A DNA stretch of 64,000 nt from Rhodoferax sp. PAMC 29310 (GCF_017948265.1 NZ_CP072852.1:1550001-1614000), one strand, 5' to 3'; positions 20,054 to 29,824 are shown, counted from the stretch's first letter. Numbers and translations: made by a program. Notes: generated from the sequence alone by a model not told the origin.

Positions 20054-21075
20054 AGGGACGCGCCTGCCAATTCAGTAGCGTCCTGAGTGAACTCACTGAC
20101 CGTGGCCGACCGTCGCGCCTGAACTTCGGCACGTGTCGGGGGCACGCAACCGCGCTGCATGATGCACAGACTGGCGCTGGCCACCGCCCTTGACAATAGA
20201 TCTTGGGCCAATGAAGCCTCAACTTGCGCCTCACCCCAGTTGGATGCCAAACCGTTGTCCAGCAGCGCTGCCACCAGCCCCGCCAGAAAGCAGTCACCAG
20301 CCCCCACTGTGTCCACCACAACCACCGGCTGGCTTTCACGGGCGTGAAAGACCCGCCCTGAGCGCGTCAAAAGTGTGGCGCCGTCAGGCCCGCGGGTCAG
20401 AGCCAGGCAGGCGGCCTGACTGTTGCGCAGCAAATGAGCGGCCTGCTCCAATGCCGTGGAACCGGGAATATCCAGGCACGCCAGATCCTCGTCGCTGGCC
20501 TTGATCACATCGGCATACTGCAAAGCCGCCAGCACATGCTTTCGGTAAGCGGGCAGGTCCGGCATCACGGATGGTCGCAAATTGGCGTCGATAACCACGG
20601 TGCGCCTGGCCTCGCGTTGGCTCGCCAACCACGGCAGGTAGGTTTGGGCATCGTCGGGCGACAGTGCCAGGGCACCCGTGCACACCAGAGACAAGGTGCT
20701 GGACTGCGCGCAAGCTGCCGTCAAGGCCGCCGCCGTCGTCGCCCGGTCCGCCACACCTTCCCTGTAGAAGGAGTAGTCAGGGTGCCCCTGGTCATCAACA
20801 CCGACCACCGCCAGGGAGGTGACTTGCTGAACTGGCTCGGGTATGGCCAATTGCACGCCGTCATCTGCCAACCCTTGCGCCAGTTGCCGTCCAAATCGGT
20901 CACGCGACAAGGGGTTGAGATACAGCGTGCCAACACCTTGCCGTGCCAAGGCGCGCGTCAAGTTGTAAACCGCGCCGCCAAGGCATGGCTGGAGCAAACC
21001 AGCGTCATTGCGGATCAAATCGATCAAGGCTTCGCCTGCCGCGGCGACTTCGATTTTGGTATTTATTTGCATCAT
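20050..21075 (-). CDS. PfkB-family sugar kinase (probable fructokinase)
   Basis: 341 aa. PfkB/ribokinase family: the N-terminal GEALIDLI and GGAVYNLTRALARQG, and the C-terminal signature VVVDTVGAGDCFLAGLVAALL with the catalytic Asp in GAGD. It phosphorylates a sugar; fructose is suggested because the neighbours are frc-type genes, giving fructose-6-phosphate. Two adjacent ATG codons (21075, 21072) are possible starts. First gene of a two-gene minus-strand operon facing away from frcB across a 146-bp control region. Confidence 0.82.
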   Translation of the reverse strand: MMQINTKIEVAAAGEALIDLIRNDAGLLQPCLGGAVYNLTRALARQGVGTLYLNPLSRDRFGRQLAQGLADDGVQLAIPEPVQQVTSLAVVGVDDQGHPDYSFYREGVADRATTAAALTAACAQSSTLSLVCTGALALSPDDAQTYLPWLASQREARRTVVIDANLRPSVMPDLPAYRKHVLAALQYADVIKASDEDLACLDIPGSTALEQAAHLLRNSQAACLALTRGPDGATLLTRSGRVFHARESQPVVVVDTVGAGDCFLAGLVAALLDNGLASNWGEAQVEASLAQDLLSRAVASASLCIMQRGCVPPTRAEVQARRSATVSEFTQDATELAGASL

Positions 21076-21122
21076 ATTAGGGTAGTCACTAACTAAAGTA
21101 ACTTGATTTAATAAGGAAATGC

Positions 21123-21134
21123 GAACTATAGTTC
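21123..21134. promoter_or_regulatory. Perfect 12-bp palindrome in the frc control region
   Basis: GAACTATAGTTC is its own reverse complement. It lies between the divergent kinase operon and frcB, a natural operator position for the ROK regulator encoded at 24499 or for a LacI-type repressor. Confidence 0.45.
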
Positions 21135-21138
21135 AAGC

Positions 21139-21157
21139 ACGCTTTGTCGTAAAGCGT
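21139..21157. promoter_or_regulatory. Inverted repeat (7-5-7) upstream of frcB
   Basis: ACGCTTT and AAAGCGT flank a 5-bp spacer, five bases after the 12-bp palindrome. The two sites together suggest a repressor-binding region controlling both operons; a leader hairpin is the alternative. Confidence 0.45.
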
Positions 21158-21221
21158 ATTTACCCAGGGCACACCCCCACCCACCGATAACACGAAGGTC
21201 CGCCTTCAAAGGAGAACGAGC

Positions 21222-22211
21222 TTGAAAAAATCCACCACTCTGATTCTGAGCACTTTGGCACTGGCCATGAGTTCTGCGGCCTTCGCTGCGGGCGAGCCCA
21301 TCATTGGCTTGATCACCAAAACAGAAACCAACCCCTTCTTCGTCAAGATGAAAGAAGGCGCACAGGCTGAAGCGAAAAAAATGGGCGCCACACTCATGAC
21401 CGCGGCTGGCAAAGCAGACGGCGACACGATGGGGCAGATCACGGCTATTGAAAACATGGTGGCGGCGGGCGCCAAAACGATTCTGATCACCGCCAGCGGC
21501 GACGCAATCATTCCCACCGTGAAAAACGTGCAGGCCAAAGGCGTGCAGGTGATTGCCCTGGACAGCCCATTTGAAGGCGCTGACGCCCTGTTTGCCACCG
21601 ACAACTACAAAGCCGGCGTGCTGATTGGCCAATACGCGAAAGCAGCCCTGGGCAACAAGCCCGCCAAGATCGCCATGTTGGACTTGTTTCCTGGTCACCC
21701 CGTGGGCGCACAGCGTCACAACGGCTTCATGACCGGATTCGGCCTGAAGGCGTTTGATGCCAAATCCAACGAACTCTCCAGCACCGCTGAAACAGTCTGC
21801 GCAGGTGACACCGACGGCAACCAGGCCAAAGGCTAAACCGCCATGGAAAACTGCCTGCAGAAAGACCCCAGCATCAATGTCCTGTACAACATCAATGAGC
21901 CCGCAGCTGCTGGCGCATTCAATGCACTGAAAAAGGCCGGCAAAGACAAGGGCGTGATCATTGTGTCTGTGGATGGCGGATGCCAGGGCATCAAGGACAC
22001 AGCAGCAGGCATCATCACGGCTACCTCACAGCAATATCCTCTGAAAATGGCCGCAATGGGCGTCGCCGCAGGTGTTGAATACGCCAAAACCGATAAAAAA
22101 GCATCCGGCTATGTGGACACCGGCGTGACCCTGATCGCCGCAAAATCCATCGCGGGTGTGGACAGCAAAGACACCAAAGTCGGTATGGATCTGTGCTGGG
22201 GCACCAAGTAA
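21222..22211 (+). pseudogene. frcB: Sugar ABC transporter substrate-binding protein, interrupted by an in-frame stop
   Basis: TTG start with a strong ribosome-binding site (AAAGGAGAACGAG). The signal peptide MKKSTTLILSTLALAMSSAAFA is followed by a periplasmic binding protein of the ribose/fructose type (GLITKTETNPFFVKMKEGAQ). After residue 204 (GNQAKG) a TAA at 21834-21836 interrupts the frame, which then continues without a shift ([11 protein letters not shown]) to TAA 22209-22211. Homologues of this type would have Gln here, so CAA to TAA is the simplest lesion. No other damage is visible in the 329-codon frame. Unless read through, the transporter lacks its binding protein. Fructose specificity is inferred from context. 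Confidence 0.8.
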
Positions 22212-22225
22212 TCTGAGTTAGCGCG

Positions 22226-22256
22226 GGGTTCAGCTGGTCACCGGGCCGCTGAACCC
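22226..22256 (+). promoter_or_regulatory. Intercistronic hairpin between frcB and frcC
   Basis: A 9-bp perfect stem GGGTTCAGC/GCTGAACCC with a 13-nt loop. Such hairpins after binding-protein genes commonly stabilise the upstream message and reduce expression of the permease genes. Confidence 0.6.
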
Positions 22257-22285
22257 TATTTCAATCATTCACACGGAGAGCGCCC

Positions 22286-23245
22286 ATGTCCGCGACCCCA
22301 TCCCGCCCGATACCCTGGGGCGCCCTGGGCCCCTGGTTGGCCCTATCGGCCACCTGCACGTTTTTTGCCACCCAATCCGACCGATTTTTAAGCGGCCAAA
22401 ACCTGTCACTTGTCATGCAACAAGTGATGGTGGTGGGTGTGCTGGCCATCGGCCAAACCCTGATTATTCTGACTGCCGGCATTGATTTGTCGTGCGGCAT
22501 GGTGATGGCGCTGGGCGGCGTGATCATGACTTCTTTTGCCGCCAATTACGGCATGAACACCTACCTGGCTATTTTGTGTGGTTTGGCAGCCACCACGGCT
22601 TTCCGCCTGATCAATGGCTTGTTGGTCACCCGCATCAGGCTACCCCCGTTCATTGTGACGTTGGGTACGCTGAATATCGCTTTCGCGATTACCCAGATTT
22701 ACTCTGGTTCACAAACGATCACCAATTTGCCCACGGCAATGACCGCTTTGGGCAACACCTTCAATATGGGTTCCACAGAAGTCAGCTTTGGCACCGTCAC
22801 CATGGTGGCACTCTATGGCCTAGCCTGGTTTGTGCTGCGCGACACGGCCCCCGGTCGTCACCTGTACGCGGTTGGCAACAACCCGGAAGCCTCACGCCTG
22901 ACCGGCATCAACGTGGACCGGGTGCTGATCTCGGTCTACGCCCTGGCGGGCCTGTTCTATGGCATTGCCGCCCTGCTTTCCGTGGCACGAACCGGTGTGG
23001 ATGACCCCAATGCCGGACAAACCGAAAATCTGGACGCCATCACCGCTGTCGTTCTGGGCGGCACCAGCCTGTTTGGCGGGCGCGACGTCATCATCGGCTC
23101 GCTCGTCGGTGCGGTCATCGTGGGTGTCTTTCGCAATGGTCTGACCCTGATGGGTGTGGCCTCGGTTTACCAAACACTGATCACCGGGATTTTGGTGATC
23201 CTAGCAGTCGCCGCTGACCAAATGTCTCGCAAGGGAGCACGTTAA
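22286..23245 (+). CDS. frcC: Sugar ABC transporter permease (FrcC-like)
   Basis: 319 aa inner-membrane permease of the RbsC/FrcC family with about ten hydrophobic segments. Typical segments: VGVLAIGQTLIILTAGIDLSCG near TM2-3, PPFIVTLGTLNIAFAI, and the coupling loop YAVGNNPEASRLTGINVDRV, followed by GTSLFGGRDVIIGSLVGA. Its last base pairs overlap the frcA start, so the two are translated together. Sugar specificity (fructose) is inferred from gene order. Confidence 0.88.
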   Translation: MSATPSRPIPWGALGPWLALSATCTFFATQSDRFLSGQNLSLVMQQVMVVGVLAIGQTLIILTAGIDLSCGMVMALGGVIMTSFAANYGMNTYLAILCGLAATTAFRLINGLLVTRIRLPPFIVTLGTLNIAFAITQIYSGSQTITNLPTAMTALGNTFNMGSTEVSFGTVTMVALYGLAWFVLRDTAPGRHLYAVGNNPEASRLTGINVDRVLISVYALAGLFYGIAALLSVARTGVDDPNAGQTENLDAITAVVLGGTSLFGGRDVIIGSLVGAVIVGVFRNGLTLMGVASVYQTLITGILVILAVAADQMSRKGAR

Positions 23246-24042
23246 TGAACACCAATGCTTCAACCCCTCTCATCATGCAGGCCAAGGGCATTGTCAAACG
23301 TTATGGACAGGTCACAGCACTGGACGACACCGATTTTGAATTGCGTGCTGGCGAGATTCTGGCCGTCATTGGTGACAACGGCGCCGGCAAATCATCCCTG
23401 ATCAAGGCCTTGTCAGGTGCGACCATTCCCGATGAAGGTGAGCTGTTCTTGGACGGCAAAGCGGTGCACTTCAAGTCGCCCATTGATGCGCGCCGCGCCG
23501 ATATCGAAACGGTTTACCAAGATCTGGCCGTGGCACCTGCCATGAGCATTGCAGAAAACCTGTTCCTCGGGCGAGAGATCATTAAATCCAGCCCGTTGGG
23601 TCAGTTGCTGCGCTTGATCGACAAGAAAGAAATGCTCAAGCAGGCTGTCGCCCGAATGCAGGAACTGAAAGTGGGTATCCGCACCATGACCCAGCCCGTG
23701 GAAACCCTGTCAGGCGGACAGCGTCAGTGCGTGGCCGTGGCTCGCGCTGCAGCGTTTGCACAACACGTGGTCATCATGGACGAGCCCACCGCCGCGCTGG
23801 GGGTCAAAGAAGGAAGTATGGTTCTGGAACTCATCCGCCGCGTGCGCGACAAAGGCCTGCCTGTGATTTTGATCAGTCACAACATGCCGCACGTGTTTGA
23901 AATTGCGGACCGCATTCACATCCAGCGCCTGGGCAAACGGGCGGCGGTGGTGAACCCCAAAACCATCAGCATGAGCGACACCGTGGCAGTGATGACAGGC
24001 GCCAAATCGGTGGACGACCTGCCCGAGGACGCGCACGCTTGA
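23245..24042 (+). CDS. frcA: Sugar ABC transporter ATP-binding protein (FrcA-like)
   Basis: 265 aa, a single ATPase domain like FrcA, unlike the double-domain RbsA/XylG. Walker A is GDNGAGKSSLIKAL, the Q-loop lies around TVYQDLAVAP, the signature is LSGGQRQCVAVARA, Walker B is VVIMDEPTAALG, and the H-loop is LISHNMPHVFE. It powers uptake through FrcC. Start overlaps frcC by one base. Confidence 0.9.
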   Translation: MNTNASTPLIMQAKGIVKRYGQVTALDDTDFELRAGEILAVIGDNGAGKSSLIKALSGATIPDEGELFLDGKAVHFKSPIDARRADIETVYQDLAVAPAMSIAENLFLGREIIKSSPLGQLLRLIDKKEMLKQAVARMQELKVGIRTMTQPVETLSGGQRQCVAVARAAAFAQHVVIMDEPTAALGVKEGSMVLELIRRVRDKGLPVILISHNMPHVFEIADRIHIQRLGKRAAVVNPKTISMSDTVAVMTGAKSVDDLPEDAHA

Positions 24043-24049
24043 CACACCC

Positions 24050-24502
24050 ATGCTGAAAGGAATTAACCCCCTACTCACCCCGGAGTTGCTCAAACTACTC
24101 ATGGAAATGGGCCATGACGACGCTCTGGTGCTGGCCGATGCCAACTTCACCGCCATGAGCATTGCTGCCGGCAAGCCGGTTTTGCGACTGCCGGGAAGTT
24201 CAATGGCGCAGGTCGTCGAAGCGATCACGGCCCTGCGGCCACTGGCCGCAGATGTAGATCACCCCGTGGCCTACATGCAAGTCAGTGGTAGCGACAAGGG
24301 CTACCGATCTGGAGTGCAGAGGGACGTGATGGAGACCCTCACCCCTCAACTCCTTCCCACGCAAAGTGCCGAGGCAGTAGAACGATTCGCTTTCTACGAC
24401 CGGGCCCGAGCGGCCTACGCCATCGTTCTGACCGGTGAGCGACAGCCGTTTGCAAACTTTATTCTGCGCAAGGGAGTGATCGGCGAAAATCTGCGCCCAT
24501 GA
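24050..24502 (+). CDS. RbsD/FucU family sugar mutarotase
   Basis: 150 aa. RbsD/FucU proteins interconvert sugar anomers or ring forms before phosphorylation. Family features: MLKGINPLLTPELLKLLMEM with the early GHDD motif (the catalytic His-Asp), then LADANFTA and the C-terminal YANFILRKGV-like ending (FANFILRKGVIG). Placed seven bp after frcA and overlapping the regulator gene, so it belongs to the operon and should process the imported sugar. Confidence 0.88.
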   Translation: MLKGINPLLTPELLKLLMEMGHDDALVLADANFTAMSIAAGKPVLRLPGSSMAQVVEAITALRPLAADVDHPVAYMQVSGSDKGYRSGVQRDVMETLTPQLLPTQSAEAVERFAFYDRARAAYAIVLTGERQPFANFILRKGVIGENLRP

Positions 24503-25728
24503 CACCTACCGCCACGCTTTCTGATACGCCGTCCCCCCAATTGCTGCGACCCCGTGGCTCTAACCATGTGGGTATGCGGCAATTCAATGAGCGCGTGGTG
24601 CTACAGGCCATCCGGCTCAATGGCAGCCTGGCCAAAGCCGAATTGGCCCGTCTGACCGGGCTGACGGCCCAAACCATTGGGTTGATCACCACCCGGCTGG
24701 TGGAGGATGACTTGGTGATCAAACACGACAAGGTGCGCGGCCGTATTGGGCAACCTTCAGTGCCGCTGGCATTGAACCCGGATGGTGCATTTTCCATGGG
24801 CATCAAGATTGGTCGCCGCAGTGCGGAATGGCTGCTGGTGGACTTCACGGGAGCCGTCTGCCAACGGCACACCTTGCACTACGATTTTCCCGTCGCCCAT
24901 ACCCTGTTGCCCGCCATAGGCGAACGATTGAACGCCATGCACAAGGCGCTGGGGCCTTTGAGCGACCGCTTGGTGGGCATCGGCGTCGCCGCACCTTTTC
25001 AAATGGGTGGCTGGCACAAGATGCTCGGCCTGTCTGATGCGGACTCCAGTGAATGGGATCAAATTGACCTTGGCGCCCAGATTCAAGCCATGACGGAGGT
25101 GCCTGTGAGCTTCGTCAGAGACACGTCGGGTGCCTGCATGGCCGAGCTGGTGGCAGGACGCGGGCGCGATTTAAAAAGCTTTCTTTACCTTTTTGTGGAC
25201 ACCTTTGTAGGTGGTGGGCTGGTGATCAACTCCCACCTTCATGTAGGCAGCCACGGCAACGCAGGGGCCGTAGCCTCTCTGCCCACCGCCATGACAAACG
25301 GTCCGTTGCCACCGCCGCAACTGGTGAGTCATACCTCCTTATGGGAGCTGGAACAACGTTTTCAGGCCCTCGGACTGGACCCCAGTGCGGCCTACGACGA
25401 GCGGGCGATGGCAGAGCCTTTTGCGACAGAAACCCAAGCCTGGCTGCAACAAGCCGCCCTCGCCCTGGCGCATTGCGTGGTCAGCGGCACGGCTTTTCTG
25501 GACATCAAAACGGTGGTAATTGACGGCTCGTTTTGCCGCGCCTTGCTCACTCAGTTGCTTGCAGTGACCGAGCAAGCGCTCAAAAGCTACAACTGGGAAG
25601 GACTCTGGCCAGTCAACCTGGTGGCCGGCAGCGTAGGCCCGGACGCGGGAGCCCTAGGCGGCGCGCTATTACCGTTGCACGGGAACTTTGCACCCGACCA
25701 AGACCTGTTCCTGAAGGTCGAGGCCTGA
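24499..25728 (+). CDS. ROK family transcriptional regulator of the sugar operon
   Basis: 409 aa, ATGA overlap with the fucU-like gene. The N-terminal winged helix-turn-helix (about 25-85, FNERVVLQAIRLNGSLAKAELARLTGLT) precedes a ROK sugar-kinase-like domain (about 95-405). The glycine-rich ATP-site segment FVDTFVGGGLVIN is present, but the usual zinc-binding Cys cluster of ROK proteins is not evident. It likely binds the divergent control region (21076-21221) and responds to sugar or sugar phosphate. Confidence 0.88.
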   Translation: MTPTATLSDTPSPQLLRPRGSNHVGMRQFNERVVLQAIRLNGSLAKAELARLTGLTAQTIGLITTRLVEDDLVIKHDKVRGRIGQPSVPLALNPDGAFSMGIKIGRRSAEWLLVDFTGAVCQRHTLHYDFPVAHTLLPAIGERLNAMHKALGPLSDRLVGIGVAAPFQMGGWHKMLGLSDADSSEWDQIDLGAQIQAMTEVPVSFVRDTSGACMAELVAGRGRDLKSFLYLFVDTFVGGGLVINSHLHVGSHGNAGAVASLPTAMTNGPLPPPQLVSHTSLWELEQRFQALGLDPSAAYDERAMAEPFATETQAWLQQAALALAHCVVSGTAFLDIKTVVIDGSFCRALLTQLLAVTEQALKSYNWEGLWPVNLVAGSVGPDAGALGGALLPLHGNFAPDQDLFLKVEA

Positions 25729-25743
25729 GGCCCGACGGCTACT

Positions 25744-26391
25744 TCAAACCTCGACCGGGCGGCGCTTGGCCTTCCAGGCGCCAAACATCACGATCAGGCC
25801 AGGCACCAAGATCATCGCCCAGATGATTTTGTCCAGGTTCGTTTTGACCCAGGGAATACTGCCCAAAAAGTAGCCTGCCGTGCAAATACTCAAGACCCAA
25901 ATCAAGGCGCCAATCACGTTGTAAGAGGTGAACTTGACCCGCCCCATCGCGGCCACGCCGGCAACAAACGGCGCAAATGTTCGCAAAAAAGGCATGAACC
26001 GGGCCAGGATGATGGTGATGCCGCCGTAGCGCTCGTAAAAATCGTGTGCCCGGTTGAACGCGGCTTTATTGAACAGCCGGGAGCTTTCCCACTTGAACAC
26101 CTTCGGCCCCAGATAACGCCCAATGGTGTAGTTGCATTGGTCGCCCAAAATAGCCGCGGCGATCAACACGCCACAGGCCAGCGGAAAACTCATCATGCCA
26201 GCACCACACAAGGCGCCAACAACAAACAACAGCGAGTCACCGGGCAAAAACGGCATGACAACCAGGCCTGTTTCCACGAAGACGATCAGGAACAGTAAGG
26301 CATAGACCCACATGCCGTAGCTCTGCACAAACACCTCGAGGTGCTTGTCCACATGCAAAATGAAGTCGATCAAAAAGGTAATGATTTCCAT
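25744..26391 (-). CDS. DedA family membrane protein
   Basis: 215 aa. DedA/VTT-domain inner-membrane proteins are implicated in lipid (undecaprenyl phosphate or phospholipid) translocation and membrane homeostasis. Family motifs: FVETGLVVMPFLPGDSLLF, GDQCNYTIGRYLGPK and ARFMPFLRTFAPFVAGVAAM, with several transmembrane segments. Convergent with the ROK gene. A second, smaller DedA-like gene is at 47893. Confidence 0.9.
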   Translation of the reverse strand: MEIITFLIDFILHVDKHLEVFVQSYGMWVYALLFLIVFVETGLVVMPFLPGDSLLFVVGALCGAGMMSFPLACGVLIAAAILGDQCNYTIGRYLGPKVFKWESSRLFNKAAFNRAHDFYERYGGITIILARFMPFLRTFAPFVAGVAAMGRVKFTSYNVIGALIWVLSICTAGYFLGSIPWVKTNLDKIIWAMILVPGLIVMFGAWKAKRRPVEV

Positions 26392-26464
26392 GGGGGCAGA
26401 TTATCGCGCCCCAACGACCCGGCCAATGGCCATGGGGCGCCCGCATCCCCAAGGTGCGGTGGGA

Positions 26465-29400
26465 TTAGCTGAAGTCGTCGAGATCACCAAATTGAGACTG
26501 TGCCTGGGCCCACCCCTCCAAACCCGCCGAATGACTCAACACCAACCGACCTGATCGCACACCGGTCACCAATGGCTCATTCGCTGTCGCCTGGAGTTCA
26601 GGCAGTGATGAGGCGCCCGCACTCAATACGCCGATCCAGCCATTGCGCCCCCCTTTTTTAATCGCGTAGAGGCAGGCATCCGCCAACCTCACCGCAGCAT
26701 CCCACGCCAGAGCGCGGGGATAGTCGGGGCTCAGCGGAAAGCAGGAGAACCCGACTGAACAGGTTTTGGTCAATGGTGTTCCGTCATCCAGCACAAAAGG
26801 CAATTCACCAACGGCCGCGCAAGCCCTCTCCGCCAATTCAATGGCATGGGCTCGTGCGGTCGCCCGGGCCACGACAAGGAACTCTTCCCCTCCCCAGCGC
26901 ACCAGAAAATCGCTGTCGCGAAACACTCTGAGCAGACGGCTGCGCATTTGCTTGATCACCGCGTCGCCCGCTGCGTGTCCATATTGGTCATTCACCTCCT
27001 TGAAGTGGTCAATATCGAACATGAAGAAAATCAAATCCACTGGAGCCGCAACCTGAGCACCATGTTGCAAATGGTGTTCATGGGAGCGAACCACCAGAGC
27101 GACCTCGGCGTCAATGTGTTGGGCCAAAAACCGGCGGTTTCTCAGGCCCGTCAGTGGATCGGTGAGGCTGGACTCGTGCAACGCCGCGGACTCCCGCTGC
27201 AAAGCCAGTGTCAAGTCTTGCAGCTCTGCGGTGCGTTCCCTCACCCTGGCCTCCAGTTCCAACTGAACGCGCCGCAAATGACGGGTGCGAACATGAACCA
27301 CCCCGCCCAGCAGGCCCAGCCCCAAAAGCGTGGCCAACAGGCGAAACCACCATTGCTGCCACCAGGCGGGAAGCACCTGAACCTCAATTCGCAACTCATT
27401 CGAGCTCCAAACCCCACTGCGGTTCGTGGCCTTGACCTGCAGCACGTAGTGACCTGGATCCAGGTTGCTGTAACTGGCGATACGGGAACTGGCGTCGCGG
27501 GTGATCCAGTACGGGTCAAACCCCTCCAAGCGATAGGCGTAACGAATTCGATTCGGATCACTGAAATCAAGCGCCGAAAATTCAACGCCAAAGCTGCGTT
27601 GTTCAGGCGGGACTTGCAAGCCCTTGAGGACCTGCCCCGCCTTTTGCGCCCTGCCATTGGCATACAACTCGGACACCACCAGCCGCGGCGCAAAGTCAGA
27701 CACGTCAAACGCCTCTGGTTTGACCACCAAAATTCCCTTGCTCCCGCCAAAGAGCATTCGCCCGTCCGAGGTTTTGTCATAGGACATGAACCAGCCCGTG
27801 CCCAAGTCCGCCCCGTCCACAGCCGTGAGCTCGCTCATGCGATCTGCCTTGGGGTCATAAACGTACATTTGCGTCCAGATGCGCCCTCGCCCGTCCTCCA
27901 GCAAATTGGCGCCAAACGGGCGGTTGAGAATGCCATGGCGTTCACTGATGCGGTCAAAACGGGCCGTCTGACCGTCCCAACTGTTCATGCGGTGCAAGCC
28001 TGCCACGCCAGTGTCGATCCACAAGGTGTGCTGGCGGTCAAACAAAAGACCTGCCACGCTCGGGTTGCCCAAGCCTTCGCCAGCCTGCGCAACAACAGGT
28101 GTTGCCGCGCGGTCACCTGGTGCAATTCGAAACAGACCTTTCTCCCCACCGACCCAAACACTCTGGTCCGGCGCCTCGGCCAGGGCATGAATTCCGCCAT
28201 CCAGGCGGGCGACACCCGCTTTCAGCGTCACCCGAACCAATGAACGGATACCCGGTCGAAAGACATAGAGCCCATCGGCCGTTCCGATCCAAAGCATTCC
28301 ATTGCTGGTGGCCAACATGCGGCGAATCTCGCCGACCCCGGTATGCAAGGTGCTGAGCAGTTGTCGATTGCGCCCGTACTCAAAGAGCTGCGTCGCGGTG
28401 CCCAGCCACACTGAGCCATTTCGGGTTTGAGCCATTGCGTTGACCATGGCCGTCGACCCGTCGGCACTGGCGGCGGGCACTCCGGCTCGGTGAACTCGCG
28501 AACCCCTGATCGGGGGAGCCACCTCCCCAATGACCCGCAACCGGCTGTCCATGACCGCCGCCCCACCCCGGTGCGAAGCGGCCCAGATTTCACCGTTGTC
28601 GACTTGCAGCAGACTCCGCACGCTGGGCCCATCCAGGCGACTCCCCAGCGTCAAGTCGGCGCCGCGCAGCCAAATGCTGAGGTTATTCGGGTTGTGGCGC
28701 TGCAACCCCAAACCAAAACCACCGACCCAGATCCAGCCGGCCTGGTCCCGCACCAACGTGGTCACTTCATTGCCGGCCAGCCCCGATCGTTGCCGAATGT
28801 CATGTTTAAGTTGGCTGACCAGCACCAGCGACGGGTCGTAAATCTCAATCCCATCGGAGCGCCCCACCCACATGCCTCGCCCTGGGACCTCCACAAAACT
28901 GGACACGGCGTTGACCGAGGGTGCAGCTAAGTGCTTTGACCCCAGCAGCACCTCACCTTTCAGGGTGAGTGGATCAATGACCATGACACGCCCTTGCTGC
29001 GTGCCCGCCCAAATCCGGCCGTCGGCACTTTGGTAGAGGGCCTGAACCAACTGCCCGACCAGCGGGGCTATACCAGCGGAGAGCACGGGCTCAAACACCT
29101 CACTCCCACGTTTGAGCCGGCTCAAACCCGCCCAGGTGCCCACCCAAAGCGTGCCTTCCGAGTCCATCAGCAGGGCTTGCACACGGTCATCGGGCAAGCT
29201 GCCGGGCTGTGAGGAGTGCCGATAGGTGGTGAAAGTGCCGCGAACGGGGTCTAAGCGGGCCACCCCCCCGCCGACGCTGCCCACCCAAATGCTGCCGTCC
29301 TGGTCCTCGGCCAAGGCACGCACTGTCGGGACCGCGACGCCATTGGCGCCGCCCAGCCGATAGTCGGTCACTTGCTCCAGAACAGGGTCATAAACGGCCA

Positions 29401-29746
29401 GGCCGTCAGTCTCGGTGCCAATCCACAGTCGGCCGTCCCGGGCTGGCAACAAGGCACGGATCCAGCCCAGGTTGCGCCGGGTCGGCACCACGCTGTCGCG
29501 CTCCAGGGGTCGAAAACGGTAGCCGTCGTAGCGCACCAAGCCGTCCCCGGTGGCCACCCACAAGAATCCGGCCTTGTCCTGCGCCAGTGTGGGAACCACA
29601 TCACGCGGAATGACGCCAGCCCCCACCGTCTCGAAACGCGGCACCGCCAAGGGATTTTGCGACATAAAGGCACGTGCTGGCTCGGCCGAAGCAGTCGTGC
29701 TGACCAGCAAGATGGCCAAGCTTAAAAACTGTAGTAACAAGCGCAT
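26465..29746 (-). CDS. Two-component-regulator-type propeller diguanylate cyclase
   Basis: 1093 aa. A signal peptide (about 1-22) leads into a large periplasmic sensor made of about a dozen propeller blades with the recurring Gly-x-Leu-Trp-Ile/Val-Gly-Thr pattern (GRLWIGTETDGLAVYD, GTLWVGTWAGLSRL, GMLWIGTADGLYVF), followed by a Y_Y_Y immunoglobulin-like domain (IRYAYRLEGFDPYW). One transmembrane helix (WWFRLLATLLGLGLLGGVV) connects to a coiled coil and a cytoplasmic GGDEF domain with GGEEF (VRWGGEEFLVVARA). It should synthesise c-di-GMP in response to an extracytoplasmic signal. A polar C-terminal extension follows. No operon partner. Confidence 0.92.
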   Translation of the reverse strand: MRLLLQFLSLAILLVSTTASAEPARAFMSQNPLAVPRFETVGAGVIPRDVVPTLAQDKAGFLWVATGDGLVRYDGYRFRPLERDSVVPTRRNLGWIRALLPARDGRLWIGTETDGLAVYDPVLEQVTDYRLGGANGVAVPTVRALAEDQDGSIWVGSVGGGVARLDPVRGTFTTYRHSSQPGSLPDDRVQALLMDSEGTLWVGTWAGLSRLKRGSEVFEPVLSAGIAPLVGQLVQALYQSADGRIWAGTQQGRVMVIDPLTLKGEVLLGSKHLAAPSVNAVSSFVEVPGRGMWVGRSDGIEIYDPSLVLVSQLKHDIRQRSGLAGNEVTTLVRDQAGWIWVGGFGLGLQRHNPNNLSIWLRGADLTLGSRLDGPSVRSLLQVDNGEIWAASHRGGAAVMDSRLRVIGEVAPPIRGSRVHRAGVPAASADGSTAMVNAMAQTRNGSVWLGTATQLFEYGRNRQLLSTLHTGVGEIRRMLATSNGMLWIGTADGLYVFRPGIRSLVRVTLKAGVARLDGGIHALAEAPDQSVWVGGEKGLFRIAPGDRAATPVVAQAGEGLGNPSVAGLLFDRQHTLWIDTGVAGLHRMNSWDGQTARFDRISERHGILNRPFGANLLEDGRGRIWTQMYVYDPKADRMSELTAVDGADLGTGWFMSYDKTSDGRMLFGGSKGILVVKPEAFDVSDFAPRLVVSELYANGRAQKAGQVLKGLQVPPEQRSFGVEFSALDFSDPNRIRYAYRLEGFDPYWITRDASSRIASYSNLDPGHYVLQVKATNRSGVWSSNELRIEVQVLPAWWQQWWFRLLATLLGLGLLGGVVHVRTRHLRRVQLELEARVRERTAELQDLTLALQRESAALHESSLTDPLTGLRNRRFLAQHIDAEVALVVRSHEHHLQHGAQVAAPVDLIFFMFDIDHFKEVNDQYGHAAGDAVIKQMRSRLLRVFRDSDFLVRWGGEEFLVVARATARAHAIELAERACAAVGELPFVLDDGTPLTKTCSVGFSCFPLSPDYPRALAWDAAVRLADACLYAIKKGGRNGWIGVLSAGASSLPELQATANEPLVTGVRSGRLVLSHSAGLEGWAQAQSQFGDLDDFS

Positions 29747-29824
29747 GGCTTGATGCTAGCCCAGGTCGAGCCCAAAAACCATGCAGGTATGCACGATGTG
29801 AACTATGAAATTGCTATTAATTAA

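Noticed and set aside
26846..28243. 465-codon plus-strand frame within the propeller GGDEF gene
   Set aside because: Gln/Pro/His-rich translation without domain pattern; the minus strand encodes clear propeller, Y_Y_Y and GGDEF domains.
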